From positions 10,766,883 to 10,830,882 of the forward strand of contig OZ034979.1 of NCBI GenBank assembly GCA_964030785.1: a DNA stretch of 64,000 nt. Direction: 5' to 3'. Source of the stretch: Siderastrea siderea. Lineage: Eukaryota > Cnidaria > Anthozoa > Scleractinia > Rhizangiidae. Under the pieces are notes generated by a model. It was given only the letters and a program-made list of their open reading frames with translations, searched no databases and was not told the origin of the DNA. Positions 22,045 to 31,764 of this stretch are shown piece after piece; position 1 is the stretch's first letter; every line of letters starts with the position of its first letter. A program made the translations under genes and the position numbers.

Positions 22045-22235
22045 TTAAGCCCTAACAGTGACAAAAATGAATTTTCTCTTTACAATATCAATACTTGTTA
22101 TGACATTCAAGTCATGAGAAAACCAAGGATGAGATGTCTTGATATTTAGACAAATTCTCCGTACTGGTTCCATAAGAAACATATAGAGAACTTTAAGGAT
22201 AATATGCATGTTTATATCAGGGCTTAATGGGTTAA
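22041..22235. mobile_element. piggyBac-like MITE, CCCTTTAAGCCC family (copy 2)
   Basis: It begins CCCCTTTAAGCCCTAACAG and ends GGGCTTAATGGGTTAA. It shares its left TTAA with the right end of the preceding 381-bp MITE, so the two elements abut. It is homologous to 3266-3490 and 53809-54013. Confidence 0.65.
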
Positions 22236-22302
22236 AATGATTTTTAAATTAATAATAAAAATCGGTTTAAAAAGGCTGGCAAATAGTCAACTAATACCAA
22301 AA

Positions 22303-22383
22303 TTGTGCCACGAGACCAGCGGTCGGGTAACGTGGGCTCGTTTTTTAGAGCCCACGTTTTCCGACCGCTGGTCTTGTGGCACA
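22303..22383. repeat. 81-bp near-perfect hairpin
   Basis: TGTGCCACGAGACCAGCGGT on the left is mirrored by ACCGCTGGTCTTGTGGCACA on the right. The stem continues through CGTGGGCTC/GAGCCCACG to a loop of about seven bases (TTTTTTA). It sits immediately upstream of a CRE and a promoter-like ATG. Confidence 0.8.
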
Positions 22384-22480
22384 GTTTGACGTCACGGACA
22401 ATTCAAAATGGCGGCGGGCAGTGTTGAGTTTTGGCCCTCTTTGGAGAGGAATTTCAGTGGGACCAGATGCACTTTAGAAG
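22384..22480 (+). promoter_or_regulatory. CRE-containing promoter-like start with candidate first coding exon
   Basis: TGACGTCA (22387-22394) is a full CREB/ATF site. Fourteen bases later AAAATGGCGGCGGGC starts a frame reading MAAGSVEFWPSLERNFSG (ATG 22408) with six more codons to a GTAAAA donor at 22481. It is absent from the homologous position of duplicated unit B, so it was inserted there or lost here. No family is recognised. The exon ends in phase 1, as does the acceptor of the candidate exon at 28905-29000, so the two could belong together. Confidence 0.4.
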
Positions 22481-23319
22481 GTAAAACCACGGTCAGTAAC
22501 TCAACTTAGTGTTATCTTTTTATTGGCGATTTCAAAAAATACACCGTTTCTGGAGTGACCTTCTCCTTGAAAAAATGAAAAGTTAACAGCATAAACAGAA
22601 TAGTTCAGTCCTGAAGCAGCTGTCTCAAAGCAGTTAAAAAAAATTTTCTTCCTCACTATTTTTTGAGCCCAAATATTGCTTTACAAGCTTTCAAAGTTGA
22701 CGAGCTCCGCGTCAAATTTTCAATAGAGAAATCCGCTTGTTCAATTAGTGATCTTGGTGAATTCCTATTCTATGACGTAGTGTTGTCAGGAAAAAACGGA
22801 TTCTTTCCTCTAGATTTCCTCAAATTTCCTGTTGATAATATTCCGTGAAAATTGGCACATAGATTAGACGTAAGACCAATTTTTACGTAGCAGCAACAAC
22901 AACAACAACAAAAAACAACAACAAAAAGCAAACAAACAAACAAACAAAAACAAAATTGCAAATAGCAAGGAACCTGCCTAAGCAAACCACATTTTTCGGC
23001 ATTAAAAGTCTCTTCTGGTTAAATTATATATACTGTGAAAATTTGGGAAGATTTCACTGAAAGAAATTGAAGAAAATCAAAACCAACGCCCTAAGCACAC
23101 TGCAAAAACCCAAGTTTGGGCGCATTTAATTCAACACTTAAACCCACTTTTTTAACAGTGATGGTTGTAGAACAAACTTCTGTTGTTGTTTGTTACATTT
23201 TGATAGTGTTGTGTGAGCTAGTAGAAAGAAGAATGAGAAAATTAGTTTTTGATGGACAGTGCTGGTGCATACCACGCCATCAATAATAACCCCGTGAAGC
23301 AACCTAGACTCTTTTTTCA
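22481..23319. other. Spacer with (CAA)n / (CAAA)n microsatellite
   Basis: Positions 22889-22955 are a CAACAA then AAACAAAC array. No coding exon is recognised. Confidence 0.4.
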
Positions 23320-24720
23320 ACTGAATGGGCTTATTGACCCCTGTTGTGATCGGGTTCATAATTAATGAAAATACTTCCTTTCGATCAATTTTGAGTTGGA
23401 AGTAGTTTTGTTACAACATTCTTGACTCGTCCGGGTTAGGTCTTGTTGGGTACTTTTCTTCATAGAACTATTGAGGACAGATTGCTATAACATAATGCGT
23501 CACATATGAGGGAATCCGATAACCAAGAAACACAAGATAAGCAAATCTGCCCCCTGCTCTCCCCTGCCCCCTCCCCACCATTCTTGGTGAAGTCGATGCT
23601 ATACAACATTAATTGCATAGCTTGCTACACTGATGTTTGTACCGTCACCATCATCGTCATCATCATCATGTCCTTCATTTAAATGCGATAAAGATTTCAA
23701 AGCAAAATGCTTGTGTGGTCGTGTAATATACAGGGTATACATTAAAATTAGATACAGTACCTAACTACGATAATTCTCCTAAGAATAATATTCAATAAGA
23801 AATTTGGAAAAATACAATGTACATATGAGATTTAAAAGAGGTGAAAATATAGACACTATAGAAAAACAACTCTTAACCCTTGGCCGATTACATGAGCCAA
23901 ATTGCTGAAATGCTGTATTAGGGACCGATTACATGAGCCAGGCTGGCCCAGTTAGCCAGGTTGGCTTTGTTTGCCAAGATGTCGACAGGTCTGTTTTTAC
24001 ACCAAAAATCAAAGTCATAATTACATGTACATGGAAAATCTCAGCCTGGCTAACCAGGATCCCAGTATTGCAATACTGGGATTCTGGCTAGCCAGGCCGA
24101 AAATCTGCCATGTAATTGCTTTTGCTGGACCAGCCCAGCCAACCAGTCTAACACTTTCTTGTGCCTAAATTTTGATTTAGAGCAAAATTGCTCACCAGTT
24201 AGTTGACATTTCTCTTTCTATATAACTCATGAAGGTTTATCAGACCATAAAACTGAACAAAACAGAAAATAGTGCACCAAAATGATGGCATAATGAATCG
24301 AAGTAAAATCACTCAATACACTGTCTTTAATGTAGCAATCTTTTCTCATGATAGCTTCAAAATTTAGCCACAGCCAGACTGGCTCGCCTCATGTAATACC
24401 GGGTTGAACAGTCATCTGCAAACCAAGCTAGCCTGACTAACTTTAGGGCCCACTTAGCTCATGTAATCCACTTTTAATCCCGTTATTACATGAGGTGAAG
24501 CTGCCTCAGGGTAAGGCTAAATTTAGACACTGTTGTGGCAACAACGGCTGAGGAGAATATCCCAGTATCATGGAGATCCGGTGATAAAAGGATCCCTGCT
24601 GAATGGGCTGAGATTTTTGGTGTGTAACAGACATGCCAAGATCCCGGCAAACCGAACCAGCCCAGCTAAGCAGACAAGCCCTCCTGAAGTAGGCTTTTAC
24701 CAATATTTCTAGCACTTTTT
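23320..24720. repeat. Upstream part of duplicated unit A
   Basis: It is collinear with 49388-50432. Shared words include GTTTTGTTACAACATTCTTG, GATTACATGAGCCAGGCTGG and GCTGAGGAGAATATCCC. From 23880 on it consists of palindromic AGCCAGGCTGGC and CATGTAAT words in both orientations, so it may be a transposon carried in the duplication. No gene. Confidence 0.65.
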
Positions 24721-24777
24721 AGGCAAAATTTAGCAAATTAGAACAAAACAGATCTGCATTTAACTCTGTACTTCTCC

Positions 24778-25625
24778 ACTTAAATTTGTACTTTGAATGT
24801 GATCATTTTTTACGGGACATTCTGATTGTAAACCAATCAGGAGGAGATGGAACAGTCCATAATTTATCAAATGACAAGAGGTCTTTCTAAGGGATTTCAA
24901 TTAACACCTCCTCTAGTGTTTATTTTAAGCACAGCTCCAACGTACAAGAAAACAGTTGGCTGATGCCTTGCGTTCATTAAGTCCTTTGTTAAAATTTCAA
25001 AGTCAGTCACCATATTTATATTGTACAATCGGTTTTTCAATTTCATCCATACCGTCAAATTTTCTTTGGTGATCTTTTAAACAAGTTTTTAGAGTCATTT
25101 AACTAAATTGCAATTCATCTCGTTTGCTTGAATTGTCTGTTATGTTCGTGATGTCATGGTTTGAGACAGCATTTTATTCGATTTCGTTAAACACACACAA
25201 AGAGGGTATACACGATATCAATTTTAATCAAGCACAGTTATTTTCTTCGGAATATTCCGCTTTTCACCCGAAACATACCGCTACTTAGCCAATAAAAACT
25301 TTCTCGTTGACAGCTATTTACATATCTTGCGTAAATATATATCAAGTGTAAATTTCTGCTCACCAGGTCGGGGAAGGTCAAACAGCTTACATGTCTAACA
25401 TTTCAAGTTTCATCTAAAAGTTTTTAAAGTCTCAAGTTTCATCTTCTCTCTCTTGCGCGTGTTTCATTGTTACCAAAAAATTATAACGTTCTCTTTTAAT
25501 GGGGTACTCACAATTTTTGTTTATTATAATTGTGGTTTCCATGGCGGAATGATTCTGCCTTTCAACCAATCGGCAAATTATTTATTACCAAATTATTTAT
25601 TATCAATAATTATTATTACCAATCA
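24778..25625. repeat. Left copy of a complex inverted repeat family
   Basis: It is the reverse complement, with small indels, of pieces at 28420-28715, 27990-28235 and 27345-27720. Shared words include CAATTAACACCTCCTCTAG, AAACAAGTTTTTAGAG and AGGTCGGGGAAGGTCAAA. No coding frame. It probably belongs to one non-autonomous transposon or satellite-like unit of roughly 0.9-1 kb. Confidence 0.65.
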
Positions 25626-25920
25626 GCAAATTTAAATGTCAAAGTCTCGATCTTTGCACTATTAGGGTAAAATCAAATTGTACTAAAAGGTTTGAGTTAG
25701 TATACGGCTTTCAATGTGTGTATTTTAACCACCAAATGAACACGAAGGGCGGCAAATCCTCAGCAACTTGTTGGGTGTACAAACTGAGGTATCTCTGTTC
25801 AAACACTGTCAGCTCCTAAACGCCGACAAGATGCGAAAGGATTACATTGACGTACAGGAAGCCTGTTGATTTCAAACGCGCAGAAGGTCGTGGTAGAAAA
25901 AGCAGGAAAAAGTGACTCGG
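25626..25920. other. No recognisable feature
   Basis: Spacer between the repeat copy and the LINE 3' end. Confidence 0.3.
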
Positions 25921-25925
25921 GTTAG

Positions 25926-26943
25926 TAATAATAATAATAATAATAAAATATTTATATAGCGCCAATATCCTAAAAGTTCAAAAGCGCTTTACAGTAAAAA
26001 CTTAAGACTAATAAAAAATGTTGCTAAAAAGTTATAAAAATGCTTTTTTAAAAAGGAAAGTTTTAAGTTTATGTTTAAAACGGGACACTGAGGAGCTGTT
26101 CTTGATGTCAGAAGGCAGAGTATTCCAGAGTGTAGGAGCTGCCACGGAGAAAGATCTTGCGCCATATGTTTTCAAATTGAAATGCGGAATTGAAAGAAGG
26201 TCTTTTGAAGATGAACGTAGCTGACGAGGTGGAGTGTAAGGAGTAAGAAGATCGCGAACGTATGTAGGTGCCAGATCGTTTAGAGCCTTGTACGTGATGA
26301 GTAGAATTTTAAAGATGATGCGATAATTAACAGGAAGCCAGTGGAGATTTAACAAAATAGGTGTGATGTGTTCGTGTTTTCTTGAGAGGGTAATGAGACG
26401 AGCGGCGGCATTCTGGACGTGCTGTAACTTTTTTATTAGACAGTTCGGTAAGCCATAGAGTAAAGAATTGCAGTGATCCAATTTTGAAGATACAAACGCA
26501 TGAACAAGTATTTCAGTAGTGGTGGATGACAGGTACTTTCTTATATTGCTGATATAACGGAGATGATAAAAAGATGATTTGCAAATACTTGCAATATGCT
26601 CATTGAAACGAAAATGATGGTCAAAAATGACACCAATATTTCTTGCTTTCTGCGAGGAGCGGATGGTCTCATTGACGACAGAGATTTCTTGAAGGATTGG
26701 TCTCGGTAGATGTTTAGCGGAGATCACTAAAAGTTCAGTCTTATCTTTGTTCAGTTTAAGACGATTAACCAACATCCAGTGATCAATCTCGTGTACACAG
26801 CGCTCAATGTTGGACACAGCTAAATCCCTATCACCGGGTATAGTTGGCTGAAAGGACAGATAAAGTTGTGAATCATCAGCATAAAAATGATAACTCAAGT
26901 TGAATTTCTTAACAATGTCAGAAAGGGGTGAAGTGTAAAGCAT
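25926..26943 (-). mobile_element. 5'-truncated CR1/L2-like LINE
   Basis: On the minus strand the element ends in a (TTA)n tail (25926-25946 on the plus strand is AATAATAAT). It carries the C-terminal half of a reverse transcriptase. CR1/L2-type LINEs end in short microsatellites rather than poly(A). The upstream RT half is missing here. A piece of RT N-terminal sequence lies in opposite orientation at 27116-27240. Confidence 0.85.
26032..26943 (-). pseudogene. LINE reverse transcriptase, C-terminal half
   Basis: A 303-codon open frame. FYADDSQLYLSF at residues 20-31 is the catalytic F/Y-x-D-D box. Next comes NRLKLNKDKTELLVIS, then ARNIGVIFDHHF. The thumb-type motifs are LDHCNSLLYGLP and LHWLPVNYRIIFKI, and APTLWNTLPSDI closes the C-terminal region as in CR1-like ORF2 proteins. 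The N-terminal endonuclease and RT fingers are absent, so the copy cannot be autonomous. The open frame is still free of stops, indicating a fairly young insertion. Confidence 0.85.
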
Positions 26944-26944
26944 G

Positions 26945-27109
26945 ATTTTTTAAACAAGTTTTTAGAGTTGTTTGCAATTTGTCTCGTTTGCTTGCATTGA
27001 CTGTTATATGTTCGCGGTGTGATGGTCCGAAAGAGCATTTTATTCGATTTTGCTGAACATATGCAAAGAGGATTTACACAATATCTAATCAAACGCAGTT
27101 GAATATTCC
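26945..27109. repeat. Arm of a perfect 165-bp inverted repeat (left)
   Basis: It is the exact reverse complement of 27546-27710, by visual comparison of every base. It belongs to the same family as 25085-25260. Confidence 0.85.
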
Positions 27110-27115
27110 AAGTCA

Positions 27116-27240
27116 TGTGATCTTGATCCTCTTCCTGGCTATGTCACAAGAAACGCTCTGAGCACACTGCTTCCATTTATCACCAAGATTATTAATACTT
27201 CGCTGCAATCTGGCCAAATGCCCTCTCAATTAAAAAACAT
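27116..27240 (+). pseudogene. LINE reverse transcriptase fragment, opposite orientation
   Basis: Plus-strand codons read LDPLPGYVTRNALSTLL, then PFITKIINTSLQSGQMPSQL. This is the LDPLP...ITKIIN-x-SL-x-S-G segment at the start of CR1-like RT domains. It stops making sense after KNI. It is inverted relative to the RT C-terminal half at 26032-26943 and separated from it by the 165-bp arm. Confidence 0.7.
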
Positions 27241-27545
27241 ACTTTTTATGACATTTTTTTCTCCACCGTGTACACACTTACATGTAGAATTATACAATTG
27301 GAAAGATTCCTTTGAATTCTTCTCCCTCTTTCTTCATTTAAAGAGAACAGGATTGTTGGTAACAATAAGACCGACAGACATACACACAAGGGAAGTTGGA
27401 ACTTAAAATTTTTGAAAATTTTAGATGACACATTTTACATGTTTGAGCTGTTTGACCTTCCCCGTCCTGGTGACTGGAAATTTACACTCGATATGTATAC
27501 AAAAAATGTAAATAGCTGTCAGTGAGAAAGTTTTGGGTGAAAGGC

Positions 27546-27710
27546 GGAATATTCAACTGCGTTTGATTAGATATTGTGTAAATCCTCTTTGCATATGTTC
27601 AGCAAAATCGAATAAAATGCTCTTTCGGACCATCACACCGCGAACATATAACAGTCAATGCAAGCAAACGAGACAAATTGCAAACAACTCTAAAAACTTG
27701 TTTAAAAAAT
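27546..27710. repeat. Arm of a perfect 165-bp inverted repeat (right)
   Basis: Exact partner of 26945-27109 with a 436-bp spacer. The flanking sequence 27340-27545 and 27711-28015 continues the repeat family in minus orientation. Confidence 0.85.
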
Positions 27711-28234
27711 TATCGAAGAAAACTCGACGGCGAGGATGGAATTGAATATATTGACACCCGATTGTACAATATGAATATTGTTAAACTTTGAAATTTTATC
27801 AGAGGACGTAATGCAAGACATCAGCATCCTGTTTTCCCATACGTTGGAGCTGTAAAAAACAGAGGACGTGTTAATTGAAATACAAAAGAAAGACCTTTTA
27901 TCACTGGTTAAATTACGGACTGTTACGTCTGCTGTTGATAACATATCTCTGAATAATTTGCTGATTGGTTGAAAGGCGAAATCATTCCGCCGTAGAAACC
28001 TCAATTAAAATAAACAAAAATTACGAATGCCCCATTTAAAGAGAACATTATTTTTGGTAACAATAAAACACACACAAGAGAGAAGACGAAACTTGAAATT
28101 TTAAAAAAATTTAGATAAAACTTGAAATGTTAGACATTTATGCCAAGCAATTTGACCTTCCCCGACCTGGTGAGTGGAAATTTACCCTTGATATGTAACG
28201 GGATGTAAATAGCTGTCAATGAGAAAGTTTTTAT
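27711..28234. repeat. Second unit of the inverted repeat family
   Basis: TTGTACAATATGAATATTG, TTAAATTACGGACTGTTACG and TTTGACCTTCCCCGACCTGG match, in reverse, parts of 24900-25600. They also match, in the same orientation, 27340-27545 and 28391-28640. Non-coding. Confidence 0.55.
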
Positions 28235-28380
28235 TGGGGTTTACTTCGGTGTAAGAACCTGACAAGATTTTCTTTGTTTGCTAGTTCTTGTTTTGCTGTA
28301 CGCTTTTGTTTAACATGTTTTGTTTCTTTTATTTACGTCATCTGTGAGTTTCACAGGTTCTTACACCAAGGTAAAGCCAA
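28235..28380. mobile_element. About 145-bp MITE
   Basis: TTGGGGTTTACTTCGGTGTA and AAGAACCTG on the left are mirrored by CAGGTTCTTACACCAAGG and TAAAGCCAA on the right. It interrupts the repeat unit, whose sequence resumes at 28391. Confidence 0.7.
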
Positions 28381-28390
28381 AAATTGAAAA

Positions 28391-28715
28391 ACCCATGACT
28401 GACTTTTAAATTTTCTCGGGGACGTAGCAATTGCAAGACCTTAGCGCACTGTTTTCTCGTACGTTGGAGCTAGCTGTGCTTAAAATAAACACTAGAGGAG
28501 GTGTTAATTGAAAACCATTAGAAAGACCTCTTGTTATTGGATAAATTACGGACTGTTCGGTCTGTGGTTGCTGTCATATCTTTACATAATTTGCTGATTG
28601 GTCGAAAGATGGAATTATTCCGCTGACGAAACCACAATTAAAATAGACCCTCCTGATTGGTTTACAAGCAGAATGTCCCGTAAAAATGATAACATTCAAA
28701 AGTACAAATTTAAAT
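28391..28715. repeat. Right outer copy of the inverted repeat family
   Basis: Reverse complement of 24778-25020 with about 60 bp extra (deleted on the left side). It includes GATTGGTTTACAAGCAGAAT and CTAGAGGAGGTGTTAATTG. Confidence 0.6.
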
Positions 28716-28904
28716 GGAGATCTAAAATTCTTTGCGCTCATCACACAGAATGGATTGCGTTTCCAAGCTCTAAAGACGTTCACTTGGAGGATAGCACATT
28801 ATTAGCCAGGTGCTGTATTTTGTTCACTTTTATATTTCCAAGCCTGTTTCTTAAAACATAATTCATTACTCTGACTAATTTTCCCCAATCAAAGTTTTCT
28901 TCAG

Positions 28905-29000
28905 TTTTGTCAGGAAGTCTGGGAATCATTGGATTTTTGCCAGGCTCATTTCTAATTCTTAGAGATCATGCAGAAGTCAAATCGGGCACAACAACGATAG
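28905..29000 (+). CDS. Candidate internal exon encoding a hydrophobic segment
   Basis: TTTTCTTCAG acceptor, GATAG|GTGAGA donor, 96 nt. One frame is fully open and reads LSGSLGIIGFLPGSFLILRD followed by HAEVKSGTTTI, a likely membrane-spanning segment with a charged edge. The acceptor phase (two bases completing a codon) matches the phase 1 donor at 22480. No family is recognised and chance is possible in 96 nt. The strength of both splice sites is the main support. Confidence 0.35.
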
Positions 29001-29945
29001 GTGAGAATTTACTTACAGATTGATGAAGGAGAAGAGACTGTTAGTAGGTCAGCTACTGAAAAACTTTTCCATGAGCTTAAATGAACATAAACAAGCCAAA
29101 TTTTGGCATAAATAAGAAAAGATACACACTGCCAAGACCATAACTTTTACGAGCACAATCAGTGCATATAATTATTACATTCTGGGCCAATTTTTATTTT
29201 ATCCAATAAAACTTTTAATCAACAATGAAATTTGATGATGATTTAATTCTCGCTTCTCTATCTTCTCATGTGATTTTTTTAGTAACAGTAAATTCATAAC
29301 CTATCGCAAAATCAAAAGGAAAGAATACCTCTTATTAGCCTTCTCCCTTCAGAACAACAGGATTAGGAAATAATGCCATTGCCATTGTTATTAGGTGAAG
29401 AATGTCTCCAAGACTCCCTTCCATAAACAATATACGCTTCTGAAGATAACAGTCAATAACCACACTCAACAAACGTCTCCGCATTACTTCTTTCCTTGTT
29501 AAAACAATCCTTTCAATGTGTCTCTTAAATAACAATAATTGTCAATGGACAAAAATGCCAATTAAAGCACACTGTTACAATGCAGAATTTCATTTTCACT
29601 CACGTCACTAAGTTCAGACATTAGACCATAAAAGAATATTATCCCTTTCGCCGCACTAAACTGTTTTCACTACTGGAACATACTAAACTGCTTTCCAGGA
29701 ATTTGACCGCTTAAGATTTGAGATTGGAAACCTAGAAACTAGTCTCTTAGAGGGGGGTTGGAGGGAATTATTTTCCACAATCTGTCAATGGTGAATGGCT
29801 TGAGTTATCAAAGACCTCGGATGCCAAAAACAAAGCCGTACAGACTCAAACCATAGTACCGTTTTCTACAGTCATGTTTACCACACAGTTGAACAATGCG
29901 GTAAGAGTTGTACAAAGTTTCCATTAATTTTTCTCTCCTATTTTT
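29001..29945. other. No supported feature
   Basis: AT-rich spacer. An acceptor-like CTTCTCCCTTCAG at 29339-29351 leads to no open frame in the needed phase. Confidence 0.3.
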
Positions 29946-29948
29946 TTA

Positions 29949-29986
29949 GCCAATGACGTCACGTTAGTGACGTCATATGGCTACTG
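29949..29986. repeat. Short palindrome with paired CRE words
   Basis: TAGCCAATGACGTCAC and GTGACGTCATATGGCTA form a stem around GTTA. Both arms contain TGACGTCA, a CREB/ATF site, and the left arm a CCAAT box. It could be a bidirectional regulatory element or a MITE core. Confidence 0.6.
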
Positions 29987-29987
29987 T

Positions 29988-31404
29988 CAGAGCCTAAAAA
30001 TCAACGATAGGCGTTGTACGTACGTGCGATGTCTGTCTTACGATTTGTGAGGCTGGGGGGATATTCTGTGAGACGATGGGTGGGGGTGTGCACCGGGACA
30101 CTGAAAGTCTTACCTTATCAGCGGCACAAACCCATACAGCTAATGTTATGGGAGTAAGACCCCCGGGCTTTGAAGTGTTTTGCATTCGCAAGTGTGGATC
30201 TACTTCGAATGCCTGTTTTTTGTACATTTTACACAATTTTTATTCGCTTTTATTCGATTTTATTCGCGTTGTAGTCCTGTGTTTACTTAGCTGAAGTACA
30301 TTTTTCCACAGCAGCAAATACAAGACGGACTTGCCAATTTGAGATGTTGTATGAACAGAACGTGGAAATTAACGTTACATCGATCCCTAATTAACAGTGA
30401 AAGAAACAATATTTAAAGCCCAAGTTTATAACGATAGTGAAAAGAGTAGAGTAAAACAGCATAAAATTTGTCGGGATTATCTCTCGGTAACAGCGAATCT
30501 AAAATTTGCAGTGTCATTTTTGTGTGCGTGTTAAAAAACCTGAACCCAATTAAAACTAAATCGGAAATTGCGCGGCTTGTTGCTAGCTATTCTTAAAACT
30601 GAAAAACTTGAATGAAACTAGTATTAAAATCCAAGTCACAGTGGTGAACAAGGAATTAGAGGATGGATGTAGTAAAATCTTAACAAGATACTAAACGTTA
30701 TTTCGGGGTTATTCATAGCTCAAAGTGTAAAGCGTATGTTGAGAAATTTGCATAGTTGACAGCTGTAATTTCAGCCTTATAAGGAATGTAACGCAACACT
30801 TGAAACATCTCGAACCGACCGAAACAGTACCGAAAGATTAACAACAACAGATAGGTGACAAAGCATTCTAACAGAGACCTGTTGGATCTACTGGAAAGCG
30901 AGCTGAATTTGAACATTTTCGTACTGTTCGAAGGTAAAGCAAACGAAATTTATTCGGCTGTAGGTTGAGACTCAAAATAAACACGTGAGCTAAAAATAAC
31001 TTTGTACCGTGGGAAAGTTACAAATGTAAACATACTTTGGTCGATTTGTGAAGCAAAAAGACGAAAATTATTATAGCCGACTTGATTACAAAGCAAGCAA
31101 CTTCAAATAACAGGGGAAATAAATATAGTTGCAAAACTATTTCAGTCGTGTTTATAAACGCTAGTTCAAACCGATTTCGAACGAAAATATTGTGGATACA
31201 AGAAACGCCGTTTGATGGCAGACTCCTGTTTTGACAATACAATGTACTAAGAACGTAAGTGGTTGCCTGAAACGTCTGAAACCTTACAAATTAAACAAAG
31301 TAAAGCGAGTCGCGTGTCACGCAAATCACGCAGAGCGTCAAAACGGCACCCTTTAGAAAGTTGACCGTTTATGAGCACTGAAAAGTATTGGATATTCGCC
31401 GGTA
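29988..31404. other. No supported gene
   Basis: Spacer before the BEL/Pao element. Short frames here lack any family signal. Confidence 0.3.
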
Positions 31405-31409
31405 GAAGT

Positions 31410-31694
31410 TGTTTCGGCCTACGAAAGCAATTTCTGACATTTTCTTAAATACGTATTATGCGACGTAATAAACGATAATTAGAGAGAACGAACTTAATCA
31501 TCTTCACTAGTCGCGGATCCGTTCCACAGACACCAATGGGTAAGCTGTAACTTTTTATTCATTTATTATATATTTCTTCACTCCCCTAACGAATTGTAAT
31601 CTATTGACAGCTTTCGAATAACCTACTGTATGAAACGTGGCAATAAACCTTACAGTGTAACATTTGAATCCTTGGTAATGCGGCTAGTGAAACA
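31410..31694 (+). repeat. BEL/Pao 5' LTR
   Basis: Starts TGTTTCGGCC, ends GTGAAACA. No differences from the 3' LTR were seen on reading. No primer-binding site directly abuts it. TTGGGGACGGCAAC at about 31736 is a weak candidate, unusually far in. Confidence 0.95.
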
Positions 31695-31764
31695 TTCGAA
31701 AGCCAATCAAAAGTCAAGTTGAAAACCGAGTCACATTGGGGACGGCAACACTGACAGCAACAAG

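Noticed and set aside
22660..22960. Gene encoded by frames around the CAA microsatellite
   Set aside because: Poly-residue translations only; no family resemblance.
23640..23670. CRISPR-like or regulatory array at the CAT repeats (also 55339-55363)
   Set aside because: Simple trinucleotide microsatellites with no spacers.
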